Shown here in pieces: positions 1-12,261 of a stretch of 64,000 bases of DNA. The DNA is from Siphonodentalium dalli. Lineage: Eukaryota > Mollusca > Scaphopoda > Gadilida > Siphonodentaliidae. The DNA lies in the NCBI GenBank assembly GCA_032622095.1, contig CP136061.1:92047845-92111844 (forward strand), in the 5' to 3' direction. Position 1 is the first letter of the stretch; every line of letters starts with the position of its first letter. The position numbers were made by a program, and so were the translations under genes. The notes under the pieces are model-generated. The model worked only from the letters and a program-made list of their open reading frames with translations. It was not told where the DNA came from and made no database searches.

Positions 1-372
1 GCCTATATCTTCATACATTCCCCATATTGCCATCAAAATACTCGGCTCAGCTCGCCATAGGACCTTCATCCCATCCTTGATATCTGTCTACTCACTTTAT
101 ACCTCACCCTCATTCTCGACCCTCCTCGTTTTAGGTACTACATTCCAACTATAAGCTAACATTGAGTCCTACATAATTCCATATACAATTAATAATTTGC
201 GTTTCAATATTGTTAAGGGAGAGGAGCAATATTCTAAGTTGAATAACTTGTGCTCCCATCCCTTTTGATTAACTCATATCTTATTTCAGATTCTAATTTG
301 TTAAATGTATTATGTAATGAGGGTCAAATAAAATATGTTCAAACAAACAGGGATGAAAATGATCTATGCTTA
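1..372. other. No recognisable feature
   Basis: AT-rich sequence with no convincing coding signal, repeat or hairpin. Short open frames here are not distinguishable from chance. Confidence 0.5.
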
Positions 373-1200
373 TTATTTGTTTTTTTGTCTTGGCCTTCTT
401 TTTCTTTCGGTTTTCTGATGTTGTTGCTGTTGTTGTTTTGTTGTTGTTGTTGTTGGGGGTATTGCAGACTCCATGGCCCGTTGTTGTTGTCGTACAGCGT
501 CCTCTAGCTGTTGAGTTCGAGCTTTGCTGTCTTCGCAGGCCTTCTTAGCGTCTTCTGAGGTTTTCTTAGCATCGGCCATGTTAGTTCGCGCACCTTTTAT
601 GATGGCTTTTACATCTGATGGTAGATGGCTGATGTCACTGTGTTCGCTGGTGGAGATGGCAGACACCTGGATGTTGTGATACTCCGGTGTCAGGGGTGGT
701 AGAGTGTCCATCTCCACCGCGAAGTCAGCGGAAGAAACGTCCGGGTGGTATCCGCGTCCCTGTCTCCGCTGACCTCGGTGACGATATCAGGGACATCCAG
801 GGTGACGTCGGCGTCCCTGCATCTGGTGGTAATATCGTCGTCCTGGGAGGCCAATTGGGGGAGCTGGGCGTCTCTCAGCTCGCCCCTGATTCCACTTGGC
901 CCTCCTGTCCGCGTCCCTTCTTCTGCGGGAGGGGGTCTTCTTTCTTCTCCGCCTCCTCTTCTCTCCTCGGTCCCCAGGTAGCTGGTGGTCTCCAGCTACC
1001 GGGTTACGGCCGGCAGAGGGTCCTGAAAAGGACCGTGTCGGTGTAACCCGGTATGTCAAAAACAAGTCAACCTGGCTACCTGACCTGTGTAAATTCCAGG
1101 CCAGGCAATCCAGGTTGATTGAGCTCAGCACGAGCCTGACTTCAGCGGGGATTATAGATGAATCCATTGTCCAGCTGAAGTCAGTAATCCGATCGCCAGG
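373..1200 (-). pseudogene. Decayed gag/ORF1-like basic coiled-coil ORF
   Basis: A GC-rich island in AT-rich surroundings. Read on the minus strand it gives protein-like sequence in more than one frame. The 5' part (about 1180-1030) holds a hydrophobic/aromatic segment containing LDCLAWNLHRSGSQVDLF. The middle (about 980-720) is readable only in another frame and is rich in E, K, R and D. The 3' part (711-373) is an open frame with a heptad-like A/K/E/D stretch, a T-run, a Q-run and a basic tail (TERKRRPRQKNK). The frame appears to change near 1000 and again near 715, so it cannot make one protein now. A basic, low-complexity, coiled-coil protein suits a gag or LINE ORF1 product, but I recognise no named domain. 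An unrelated host exon is the alternative. Confidence 0.35.
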
Positions 1201-1404
1201 TGGTCGAAGCCCGGGAGCGCTCAGCCAGGACGTCTTACCCCACCGCGCGGCGGTCGGAGCTCGAATAAGCAAATCCGGCTCGAATGGATGGAATAAATAA
1301 ATACGATAAGTAGGAATGATGCATACAATAAAAAAAACAGTAGTGTGCTCTTTAATTAATCGAAGATTAAAACAAAAGTCAATTGAAATGTCGTGATTCG
1401 GCAC

Positions 1405-2989
1405 AAATACATATACATGCAGTCCAGATTAAATGATCACTGACGCTGAAGACACTGGAGTATTGATTGGTATTTCCGGATCAGGTTTGTAAGACTGACC
1501 ACATATTTAATTGGTGAGAGAAACTCATCACTGATTGTAAATTTCTCAGGCTGATTGGGTGTTATAAATATGTTACATTGGCACGGCGTCAGATTTCTAA
1601 GCGAAATATAAATCAGATGCCGTGCTTATAACGGATATATAGAGGGATGAAAATATCAGGAGTTATTGTACTATTTATTTTACCAGTTATGTGAAGAATA
1701 ATGTCAAGCAAATATCAGTTATATAATAACAATTGGTGCGTGTTCTATAACAGAAAATAATTAGATCAGGTCAATGAGCCCATCGTATGAGATTATGATG
1801 ATCATACATCGATATTCTAAAGGGAAAGTGTAAAATGGGCTTTTAAACAGGTCTGGCCTTTTCCCAAGTATAGCTATAATAGCCACATGTAGCTATTGTA
1901 GCTACATATGGCTGTTGATGATGGGTGAATCTGGTTGAAGAGAGATAACTCAATCCCACGAACAATCGTTGAAATATACAATAACTTGATTTGATTATTC
2001 TTGGTAAGTTAATATAGTTTGCCATTTTCATTTATAATTAACAATTAGTCCAACATGGTTACTTTTTCCTGACAAGTGTACCTAAAAGCAAGAATATTAT
2101 ATCATATGTGGATGGATGCGAGTCCAATATCACATAGCATAACATATTGCTAAACATATACACGTGCTCAGCTATGCCTGTTTGATATTCCGCAAGCTGG
2201 TGCAACCGAAATGACACCGGCAGTGGTTTCATAAGTTGCTACAAAATAATACCCCTCACCCTTAGTTGCAACATCTCGCGGTAATGCTTCCGCGCCATGT
2301 CAATTGGTAAAATATTGTTTTACTATAGTCAAATGTAGCTGCAATAGCTACATATAACTGTAGTAGCTATACATGGGTATTAACTTACCTGTTGATGGTG
2401 TCAGGCTAACAACGATTTCAAAGGCGTCACTGTTAAACTGTGACCAGTTTTCTTTTCCAAATGTAGTGGACACTAAATAGAGTTCTCACTAATAATCGTG
2501 CGTATCAGTTTTCAGCGTAAAACTGGGCGCTGTTGTGGATTTTTGCGATGCCTGTGCCCTAGAAATGATGGCAATTACAAGAACTGTTTTCTTTTTGCGA
2601 CCATTCCAGTATATATGAATTAAGAACTTGACGCACGTTTTGCGTACATTCAAGCAAAGAGTGCGATACATTTTTTCATAAAGAATTTATCTGGATCTAT
2701 CAAGAAAATACCTCTTGAATTTCACATAATATTATCTTCATTGAACATCGAAGAGTTATAATTAAATAAAGATAAAATAAATTATACATTTGAAAGATTA
2801 AAATATTATTTTCTGTAATTTCTATTCAGAAAAAAATGTATCAATAACTGCTAGAATAATTAATAATTTCACAAATACGCAAATAACCATGTAGCTTATT
2901 GTCTTGGCGTCATGTGTTTTGAGATATCCATTAATTTACTATGTTGATTGATTCTCGCAACCTGGTCCAGTCATAAACGTATCCATTGG
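1405..2989. other. Gene-free AT-rich interval
   Basis: No coding signal. Short related TAGCTAC/GTAGCTA runs occur at about 1865-1910 and 2330-2375, the second looking like a diverged copy of the first. Nothing else is supported. Confidence 0.5.
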
Positions 2990-2994
2990 AATGG

Positions 2995-4126
2995 TGTTAC
3001 GCCGAGTTATGTAGTAACTGACGAGTTTTGTGGTAGCTCACGAGTTATGTAGTAACAATCGACGAGTTTTGTGGTAGCTCACGAGTTTTGTAGTAAAATC
3101 GACGAGTTATGTAGTAATTTCAGGTTACGAGTTTTGTAGTAAAATATCGACGAGTTTTGTAGTAAAAAACAAGCAACAATTTTCAGTCAGTTTCAAAGGC
3201 GCGTTTAATAAAATCTTATATAGTAAATGCAATGTTTTTTGTGTAATTGTTTGTGTGGTGGACGTTGATGACACTGTAGCTCAACTTGATGTTGGTCCCT
3301 CGTCACTGCTGTGCCGTTTCGCAGCAGATCTGCGCCAAACTTCGTACCTAGAAGTACTATGGCCATGTTATTAACTTGAACCTGGTCCCCATTACACCAG
3401 ACGTCGCGTTCTGACGTTAATGACGCTGTAGCTCAACTCGATGATGGTCCCTCGTCACTCCTCCGCAGTTTATCGGCAGATCAGTTCGAAACTTGGTACA
3501 TAGACGTGTTGTGGCCATGTTATTTATGTGGTTGCGTTTATTTCTTAGAGTGCACAAGCCGTGAATCCATTATGCACTGAGAGAAAAATGACGAACCACA
3601 TTTGGTTTTCCACCAAGATAGATAGTTTATTCCATTTCACCAATACAACATGGTATTAAGAAATAGGACGCGGCGTCTGACGTAATGGGGGCCAGGTTCA
3701 AGTTAATAACATGGCCATAGTACTTCTAGGTACGAAGTTTGGCTCAGATCTGATGAGAAACGACGCAGCAGTGACGAGGGACCAACGTCAAGTTGAGCTA
3801 CAACGTCATTAACGTCCACCACACAAACACTTACACAAAAACACATTGCATTTACTATAGACGATTTTATTAAGTCCAAACCCGCCTTTGAAACTGACTA
3901 AAAATTGTTGCTACAAAACTCGACGAGTATTACTACAAAACTCGTTAGCTTGTTTTTTACTACAAAACTCGTCGATATTTTACTACAAAACTCGTAACCC
4001 AAATTACTACATAACTCGTCGATTTTTCTACAAAACTCGTGAGCTACCACAAAACTCGTCGATTGTTACTACATAACTCGTGAGCTACCACAAAACTCGT
4101 CAGTTACTACATAACTCGGCGTAACA
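2995..4126. mobile_element. 1.13-kb foldback element with iterated subterminal motifs
   Basis: The left end TGTTACGCCGAGTTATGTAG is the inverse of the right end, which finishes CTCGGCGTAACA. The sequence AATGG stands directly outside both ends (2990-2994 and 4127-4131), a convincing 5-bp target-site duplication. Each arm is built from many copies of a short motif (ACGAGTTTTGTAGTA, with TAT/TGT variants), inverted in the other arm. Inside the arms a block of roughly 110 bp (GACGTT...GTAGCTCAAC...GGCCATGTTATT) occurs twice in direct orientation on the left (about 3262-3375 and 3413-3530) and once inverted on the right (about 3700-3820). No transposase frame is present, so this is a non-autonomous foldback or MITE-like DNA transposon. 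Superfamily is unresolved. Confidence 0.85.
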
Positions 4127-4633
4127 AATGGTCTATTATTTATCTGCATGTGTGTTCAGGAAAAATTAGCAGACGACAGTATGACAAAAGGTAAACACAA
4201 GTGCAGAGGGATTCGTAATCATTGGTGGGAAATGTTCAGATAATAAGTACAACAATTGTCGTAAATTTGTTGAATTTAGTTTTTGAACACTTCATAAGGG
4301 AACTACTCGTCAATGAGTATTTTGTATAGAAAGGGTTAAATTGTATTTATGATATAAATACCGCCATATATTACAATGACAAACATAAAGCAGCAACACA
4401 TATTTCAGCCCAATGAACATAATTGTTACATGTCAACATATCCACGAGCACATACGCACATAATCGACCTATAATATGAAATAGGTGCATAATGTGATTA
4501 TTTTATTCTGAAATAAGAGATAATGAACTCATACCCGTTATTTCGTTTTATGGCGCGGGCCACAGTGAAAATACATGTTAAAGAGCGTACGCCTGAAAAG
4601 TCGTGAGTTGGGTTATTTGTGTCATTGTCCGCG

Positions 4634-4740
4634 CATAATCTGCTGAGAATCGCCTCATAATGAATCGATAATGTGACTGAAACTTTCTCATTTTTAGGAC
4701 ATTATCGACTCAAAATGAGGCGATTCTAAGCAGATTATCT
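4634..4740. repeat. Hairpin MITE-like inverted repeat
   Basis: Left arm GCATAATCTGCTGAGAATCG... is matched inverted by ...CGATTCTAAGCAGATTATC, with arms of about 45 bp around a short centre. No coding capacity; consistent with a small MITE. Confidence 0.65.
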
Positions 4741-4815
4741 ACTTAATAAAAGTTATATTATAATCAGATATTGTACGGGTTTTCTGGTGAACAGGTTGTA
4801 CATGTACATGTACAT

Positions 4816-5959
4816 CAGCGTTCGCGCTGTCGGTAGCCAAATTAGCCAATGGCTAATCTTTTTCGAATTTGGCTAATAAAAATTTCATTTGGCTAAACTT
4901 TTGGCTAAACTTTTTTTGAACCCAAATGGAGACTGATAGCATGGAGCCAGAAAGCTAATTAATAAAAACGCTCAATAGATTGACAGTCAAGACGATGAAT
5001 TATCGTACAAAGGGAAACCGATCGACAACTCTATCAACCAAGCGATCATAAAGTGATATCCAATCATCTTTAGTTTTCACAAGACGGACATTCAAAGACG
5101 CATGGACATTAAACCGACCGTGGTTGAATTATGACAATGTGAAGAAAGCAATGTTTTGTAAAGTGCATTGACGCCGGTATATAAGCAATTTGTTCGTAAC
5201 ATGTGCAGGCTGTTTTAATCTGGAGAAAGATTACGTCACTCTGCACGAAGCAGCAAAATGTCATTATTAATTTTTACATTTAATCCCCTAATCCCCCAGT
5301 CAGCCCATTGTATGCCTGGTCACTCACGGCGCGCCTGCACAATGCATGTTTATGATGACATTGTATTTATGACTGTCGAGGTTTATGAGCACCAAGTGTA
5401 AGACAATAGCTTAATCAGCCAAATGTGAATCACGACAGATATTTTGTGGCTATTTGTCGTCAATACCGATACAGTCAAAATAATATGCATGCTTTTAAGA
5501 CAGATTGTAATTTGATAATGGCGTAACAATATTAAGTTATTTAGTTTCCAGAAGTCACTTAGATATTTTCGCAAGGATAAATATTTAATGATTTAAAAAT
5601 AGATATTGATATAAAACAAAACAATAATGACATTAAGAAGGACAATACCGGGTTACCCCCCCCCCCCCCCAAATCACTCTTTCACATAAAGATTAATACA
5701 TTTTTAATAAATGGTATATATAAAAATACTTGTAGTTCATCAAAATTATTTAAACTATTGTGTATTTTACCTTTGTCTGTTAGATTTTACGTTATAGTCA
5801 TTAATTGTGAACCGACCAGAAAACAATGATTTAATTTGGCCAAAGTTTTTTTTAAATTGGCCAAAAAACATTTGGCTAAAGTTTTTTTCATTTGGCTAAT
5901 AAAATTTTCATTTGGCTAAACTTTTGGCTAAAGTTTTTTTCGGTCCAGCGCGAACACTG
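4816..5959. mobile_element. Non-autonomous TIR element, 8-bp TSD (hAT/P-like)
   Basis: Ends are CAGCGTTCGCGCTG and CAGCGCGAACACTG, inverted with one mismatch. ATGTACAT flanks both sides (4808-4815 and 5960-5967), an exact 8-bp target duplication, although it lies in a locally repetitive GTACAT context. Just inside both ends are repeated TTGGCTAA/TTGGCCAA motifs. There is no transposase frame in its 1.1 kb. An 8-bp duplication and CAG-starting termini fit hAT, with P-type as alternative. A shorter relative lies at 11562-12080. A 15-base C run occurs at 5656-5670. Confidence 0.8.
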
Positions 5960-5967
5960 ATGTACAT

Positions 5968-6732
5968 GCAGTCTGCCATCAATTAAACATATTCCAAATT
6001 ATTAGAGCTATGGTAGTCAACTGCGATTTGTTATGGACCTAGAAAATAGAAGACATTTCATGAGTTGTTGTCTTTGTAAACGAAATTAATATCAAAATTT
6101 CCTGAATTACGAAATATTAAGTTCCTTCAGCCCATTATTTGTTTTTGAAAAGAAAAGCCCATCCGCACCCATGCATTATATCAATCATGGGAGAGGCGTG
6201 CAACTGAAACTCCTCACCGTTCAAGTTATGCCCTGATTGTTTTCGAAAAAGTCTTCACAATGAACACCAGGGACGTAGCTTGACTCAAATGATTCCCCTG
6301 AATATTGAATCGCACCCGACTGACAACTATGTTGTCAACCTCAGACAGACGAATCGTTATTACGCAGACATTAACACTTGGGAATGTAATTTAAAATGTA
6401 TCAACACGAGCAATGGACGCGAAACGTTATCGCGAACAGCTTCCAATGACTTTGTGTGGATTAAAACACATATCACTGGTTCTGAATTGTCGACACGTTA
6501 CGGTACTCATAATGTTTTGTGGCGACATATTATGTGTAAAATCGATAGGTACAATTGGCCACAGAGAGTGACTCGTCCACGTCTGTCAGCTGCCGATAGT
6601 TACGTTCAACTCAATAATGACTCTGTCTTGCCATTAAAAGCTATGCATTGATTTGTGGTGGGTTGTTCTTAACATTTTGTTACTTAACATCATTTGGCGA
6701 GAATTAATGTTTTCCATGTTCGGTGTGTATAT
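5968..6732. other. Gene-free interval with one unassigned ORF
   Basis: An open frame of about 120 codons runs on the plus strand from the ATG at 6289 to 6651. Its product has no recognisable motif, signal peptide or hydrophobic segment, and no splice or promoter context supports it. I treat it as chance. Confidence 0.4.
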
Positions 6733-6885
6733 AGAGGATCTCACATGAGTTCCTATTTTATACGGAATTTATCAACCGAGTTCACTAAGTTCGATTTGAG
6801 CCGAGGTTTACCGAGGCTCAAATAGAATTTAGAGGACGAGGTTGATAAATTACGTATAAAATAGGACGAGTGTGAGATACCTTTT
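6733..6885. repeat. About 150-bp palindromic MITE
   Basis: The whole stretch folds on itself: the left arm containing CCTATTTTATACG and TTTATCAACC is matched inverted by GGTTGATAAA and CGTATAAAATAGG. The turn is near 6810 (GAGCCGAGG/CCGAGGCTC). There is no coding potential. Confidence 0.7.
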
Positions 6886-8028
6886 ATCACATGATCAAAT
6901 AAACCCGAAGCAACGTGAAATATTCATCGAAAACAACAATCATAAACTACAGCGATCGCAAGTTACCTGAAGAACGCCGTGACGACATCGCACGCGCTGA
7001 TATTAAGCGTGTCTATTACCGATAATTATGAAACTGCTTGTATGGCCAAATTATGTGATAAACGTTTTTCTGATATGGACATATAATCATATCACTGTTA
7101 TCGTAAAGATGTGTTCGGGATTATTCAGATATCAAGTTATAGCAACAACATAAAATCTAATTTGACATAACTTTTTCATAGTTATTCGAATCTAGTCGTG
7201 GCATATAAATGGTCATATATTCCAAACAAATTCCGCATAGAACTACTCAAGATACACCCATGGATCTAATCGTTCATAATAATCTAATAATAAATGTTTC
7301 TGTGCTTAAAATTTAATTTTCATCATTTTTGGTTTCGTCGTATCAAACATAAATTCATAAAATATAAATAACCACATTGGCAGGACATGTGCCATTATGT
7401 CTGTAGGCTCATTTTCCAATTAAAGCTGTTAGTTGTTATAAACCTTCTGAATGATCAGAGTTGTTTTCGATTAATGGGTAGAAAATTGCCTATCCGACTC
7501 CGAACGTGTGCTGTCCATGACAAAGGCCAGAGACAGGGTGATCGTATTATGTATCTGTAATGTATTTGTAATGATTACACATTTTGAAGTTCTTGTAATA
7601 AAGAATTCTAGGAGCCAAAGTATTGTATTTCTAATAAAAAATGAAGAGTATTTTCAATTACTTTTTTGATTGTATCTTACCAAAGCATTATATATATAAT
7701 ACTTATCTTACAATACCATCTACTTGAAGCGGCCTATGCATAAACATGGGTCTGGCAGCATAGCTACTGAAAAATAAACATGAACAAATAGATCCATCAA
7801 TATATGAATAATCAGTAGTTAACATATTTATGAGCAGACAAAACTCATTTGAAAACAATGGATCATAGTATTACATCTTGCCATCTTTAAAACAACGTAG
7901 TTCCTTCTGTCCAGATACCCGACATCCCAATACTTGGCTCTGACATCACATGATGTTTTGATAACAATCAGCAAGGTGTGGATTAGCATTTGATTACTGA
8001 GAGATCTGAAAGATCATAGGTAGTAAAA
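6886..8028. other. Gene-free AT-rich interval
   Basis: No coding signal, strong repeat or hairpin seen. Confidence 0.5.
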
Positions 8029-8330
8029 GTCATACGAACCACTCGAATACATCTCCATCGCTTAATGAATTTAGGGATTATTTTTTCCGAAAATAATGTA
8101 TCACCCGACCGAAATAATGATGACACGTGCATAAGTTTAGATTCAGTGAATTTAGAGTTATCGGAATTGAACCGTAATATCGAAAAAGACGAGATAGAGA
8201 GGGCTATACGCCGATTGCAATTTGGAAAGGCCAGTGGGATATATAACATAAAAAAATGAATGCATAAAAATGGCACCGGGCCTTTTAAATGAACCTTTGC
8301 TATTATTGTTCAATATTATTAAAATGCCAA
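8029..8330 (+). pseudogene. LINE reverse-transcriptase fragment, frameshifted
   Basis: Three frames read in sequence give a typical LINE RT upstream region: first SLNEFRDYFFRK (about 8051-8090), then an open frame at 8065-8259 with ELNRNIEKDEIERAIRRL followed by GKASGIYNI, then after an A-run near 8250 NECIKMAPGLLNEPLLLLFN. The combination EIxxAIxxLxxGKASGxxxIxNE is characteristic of the RT amino-terminal segment of CR1/Jockey-type LINEs. The piece is short, lacks endonuclease and catalytic FADD parts, and is frameshifted at least twice, so it is a dead relic. It is not an evident copy of the LINE at 45-52 kb. Confidence 0.75.
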
Positions 8331-11066
8331 AAGCAGCAGTACAGTTGCAATTGGTTCAACTCTCCTACTGTTGTCTAATTTTTTTTCAAATACAGGCTGA
8401 ATTACACTCCCATGCCGCACATATTTAATAATACTATAATATGGGGTTTCAATTTTAAATCTCACCAGAATGAAATGGTATCATGCTATATGTCTAGGCT
8501 AAAAGAGCAACTGGAGCCTCAGAAGAGTTATTGGTGACAATAATGTTGAACAAGCAATAGTTATTCAAGCGCAATACACATATAGCCAGATGCCCATGTT
8601 AATTTATATTAAAGACAGAGACAGACTGCGAGAAAGGGGGCGGTTAATATACGGGGCAAAATGACAAAGAGAAGCTTATACAATATTACAAATGAAGTCA
8701 CAAAAGAACAAACTGTTGCCATATGTTTGGATTCATTCCACCTGTAACGTCTACGAATGGCAGTCATTCGAAAGAAAATGGTATCACATCTTCGACAGGT
8801 ATGCCCTGTTAGTAACACGTTATAGGTGTTCTTGCTGAACGTGTATGAGTGAATGTGTCGGGAAAGTGGTTTTGTCCAAAACTGATACTCCTATCACAAT
8901 AAAAGATATAAAAACGTTGTCTTCACCACGGAACAGTCTGATTTTACCACATTCGAATATGGTCATATTTATTGTGAGATGCCACAAGTGTATCGGATTA
9001 CCAGACAAGAACAACATATTCCCTCCAATAAACTATATTTGCAGATCAGAATTGTTTTTTCCCCGTAAAGAATATTAATATAAACTGCACATGACATATC
9101 AAGTACATGCATGCTATTAATGCAAATTAGTAGTTAGAACATATGGATAACAAACACAATCATGTTGTTATTGCGAATTTGCTTTTATTCAAAATCATCG
9201 ACAGCATTTAAATGAAGAAAACCCTGAGCCTCCAACTGAAATGGGACGCAATCAGGACAGAGAACTGCACAGAAAACACCAAACACTCATATGGGATCCA
9301 CTCTCGTGAGACAATGAAGATGGAAAACAAAACGGGTACGCTGATCACAGAAAAACATGGATCATTCACAAAAAGTGAAGAAAATTAAAAACGCCACCAC
9401 TGAATAACCAAAAGGCCAGACGGGCCTCGGACTATTGATTTACGTATCTAGTTTGGCATCTTACTACCCGGTGTCACCTACAACAGCTGTCAAATAAGAC
9501 ACTTTATTTATCTGTATTTTTGGAGACTACTTCACCCATTTATATGCATGTGCATGGTATATCCATATATTGGGGAAGATACTTTTTGTATTGGTGTCCA
9601 CTTACACAGGGCATTGGTTTTGCGGAAAGATGATTATATGTAGCGGGACATAGAATAGTTAACAAAGGCAAACAGATGCCATTTTGAAAACCTGCTGACA
9701 ATTATTAAGCGTGTTTTGCTCTATAAACGTCAGAACATAACACACACTTCAGAATCTGTTTTGTCAAATTCCGTACATAAGTACATAACCTACATATTTA
9801 AGATGTTCTCAAGAAGACTTTTTTTGTGAGTAGGTCTGTTCACACAAAGACTTGTAAATAAGAGGCGTGATGTTTCTATCTTTTAAAGACTAGTATGGGT
9901 ACATTCGGAGGCTCCGATCGAGTACAAGCAGTTCCAACCCAATGTCATTGATGTTTTATGATGTCGTCTGTGTTTTATTTATTGCTGTTTGCTATTTACT
10001 ATCTTCCATCGTTTCACTGCGTTATCGCAATAAAAGATAAAACAAACTCTTTATATCATCACATATATCATCACAACATAATCGGTTAGAACAACTATCA
10101 CAGTAGCCCGTTAATTATTAGTCCATATCCACTGAGAACCATTAACGGCTGATATATGGCTAAACAACCCACATCCGCGACGAATTTCCCTTCGTCCGCA
10201 CTTATGCATGCACATCCGCGAATTTACCCCCGTCCCCTAGGCAACCCGAAGCTGAGAGTACGACATAGCCCCCCCCCCCACATCCGGTACAAAATGCAAC
10301 CCGGAACTGAGGGTACGGCAAAAAGCAAATATGTCAGGACATTGCAAGGTTATTTCGATAGTTTGACATCAGTCAGTATGGTACCATTTACTAAAGAGCT
10401 TGGTAGACATCGTACTGACTTTCTGAAAGCCCCTCCCCCCACACGGCCAGCGTCGGCCTCGAATAATTTACATGAACCGGCTGGCTAATGCTAGAGAACG
10501 TGATCTTCCCATCACCTGGAGACCGCCTGGTATGGTTACATTCACAGACAGTTGTCCGGGGATGTCCCCTAGCTGTCCCAAAACAAGTGTTGTGCCATAG
10601 TGGTGTCATATAGGACTGTTCATTTAAGACTTCCATGAAAATATGGCATGCATTTTGCCAGCTATGTGTACGCATCCGTATACCCTGTGTTATTATGGCG
10701 ACATCCTTTGGTTTGTTTATTGACCAAAATGTGTCAAGAAAACCTATCGTCTTCATTGTACTGGCATAAAGTAACAACTTAAGGCGGAGCGATTCCGTTA
10801 TTGTCCGTTATCAATGTCTGTCAAAAAACGATATGAAATTCAATAATTCGCTGCAGTCCACGGGTCTGCGTCGTGCAAAACGTCGAAATCAAATAGTTTT
10901 GTGTTATACACAGAGAGACGGGGAATGGATTAAGGTTTTCAGGAGGCAAATTGATTAGAATAATATCAAAACAAGGCAAGACGCTTTAATTTGTTAAAGC
11001 GACGAACTACCACAACAAGTTTTATGTTTAACACAACACCAACTTTGTGACTACAAAAACAGAACC
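8331..11066. other. Gene-free interval upstream of the lectin gene
   Basis: Several 60-130 codon open frames exist (for example around 8609-9078 and 10156-10777), but none has a recognisable motif, signal or splice context. Short C/A-rich tracts occur at about 10270-10282 and 10431-10445. The promoter of the lectin gene should lie near the right edge, but I see no defining element. Confidence 0.45.
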
Positions 11067-11373
11067 ATGTTTGGACATGTGCTTCTCCTCCTCTTATCAG
11101 CAAGCCGCATCAGCAGCGGAATCCAGCGGACCACGATGTGCCAAATACAAACAGGAATGGCGGACCTGAACGCAATCACACTGGGTTCCAAGATTTCAGC
11201 TTCACGTGCCGCCAATGATTTAGTGTGCGGCGGTTTGTGCTTGAGGAAGACAGAGTGCCGAGCTGCTACGATTTTCACAAATGTCGCAGATGAAAGTAAT
11301 TGCTACTTGAGTCGGAACTCGGTGCCGAATTTTCAACCAGATCCCGGGGCTCGAACCATGGTTCCTTCAAGAG
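11067..11373 (+). CDS. PAN/apple-like + C-type lectin secreted protein, exon 1
   Basis: First coding exon of a three-exon gene (11067-11373, 17928-18104, 23625-23860; 239 residues in total). The ATG at 11067 in the context AACCATG opens a signal peptide (MFGHVLLLLLSASRISSG, about residues 1-18). Residues 25-90 form a compact cysteine-bearing module with C25, C54, C58, C64 and C79 and the pattern CGGLCLRKTECRA...NCYL. This pattern is typical of PAN/apple-like domains, which bind proteins or carbohydrate. The exon ends AGAG|GTAAGA with one base left over (phase 1), and that G joins AG of exon 2 to make a Glu codon. The protein should be secreted and bind extracellular ligands; a recognition or immune role is usual for such architectures in invertebrates, but that is inference. 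An open frame runs past the donor to 11405, but the phase match makes splicing the better model. Confidence 0.85.
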
Positions 11374-11561
11374 GTAAGATCTGCAAGCATGTACATTATC
11401 TTTAATACGTTTATGGTATTGTACACCTTTGCCATAATCTTTCATCGATATCTTAAAGGGACTCAACATTTTCGCACGAATATATGCGAAAATTCAACAA
11501 TCATCCTTATGAAGAACATGAAAAAATAGATACACTTTGTTTTAGTTTCATTAATTAATAT
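11374..11561 (+). other. Intron 1, first part
   Basis: Intron 1 spans 11374-17927 (GTAAGA...ATTATAG). This first part holds no feature besides the donor. Later parts carry the repeats listed separately. Confidence 0.6.
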
Positions 11562-12080
11562 CAGGGTTCGCGCTGCCACTTGCCAAATTTGCCAATTGCA
11601 AAAATAATTCACATTTGGCAAACAATATTTTCATTTGGCAAACAAATTTTGGCAAGTCACTTTTGATTCCTCAAGAAAGTTTATTTGTCAATCAATACCA
11701 TTCATTTCAGGAAAATCTTTCATTATTAATGGTATCGGTGGTGATTTACACATGTATAAGGTTATGAAAAGTGATCACCTCTATCAAGATGCAATTAATC
11801 TGATATCAATAGTATCGACGGGTAATGGGATTGCTAGTATGTCTGGTTGTGGTATTTACATAGCTAATCCTCTGTTCCGATGTGCCGTTCTGATGAAGAA
11901 ACCCTTCTACAATTGCATAATTATGTTGTTGGTTTGGTTGGATTGTCGAAATAGTCAAAATGAAAGAAACAATGTTGTAGAAACTGATATAATTTGGCAA
12001 CTCATAACAGCATTTGGCAAACATTATTTTCATTTGGCAAAATATTTGACAAAAGTAAATTTCGGGCAGCGCGGACCCTG
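11562..12080. mobile_element. Short TIR element related to 4816-5959, in intron 1
   Basis: Termini CAGGGTTCGCGCTG and CAGCGCGGACCCTG are inverted and match the ends of the 1.1-kb element at 4816-5959. Inside each end are repeats of TTGGCAAA, the counterpart of TTGGCTAA there. The flanking 8-mers ATTAATAT and GTTGATAT agree at six of eight positions, a plausible decayed target duplication. The long plus-strand open frame crossing it (about 11635-12141) has no recognisable motif and probably reflects only base composition. Confidence 0.7.
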
Positions 12081-12261
12081 GTTGATATTGCTTTTTACAG
12101 CATTGTCAACAGATTCAACAATGTTGAATCACCAATGTTGAAATTTGTGTTTTGCATAATGTTTTGCTGAAGCTTTGACCTTTTCTGATGTTCATTTCAT
12201 AATTTAAACGTCTTATCTGAAAATGCTAGTGCTATTCTCAGTGAGGGTATGAAAACAGCAG

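Noticed and set aside
6289-6651. Plus-strand open frame of about 120 codons
   Set aside because: No recognisable motif, signal or splice context; the first in-frame ATG is at 6289 and nothing upstream supports expression.
10156-10777. Overlapping frames on both strands, 110-128 codons
   Set aside because: Pro-rich frame comes from C-runs; neither frame has a motif or initiation context.
11635-12141. 168-codon plus-strand open frame
   Set aside because: Crosses the TIR element in intron 1 and shows no domain; probably chance in AT-rich repeat DNA.
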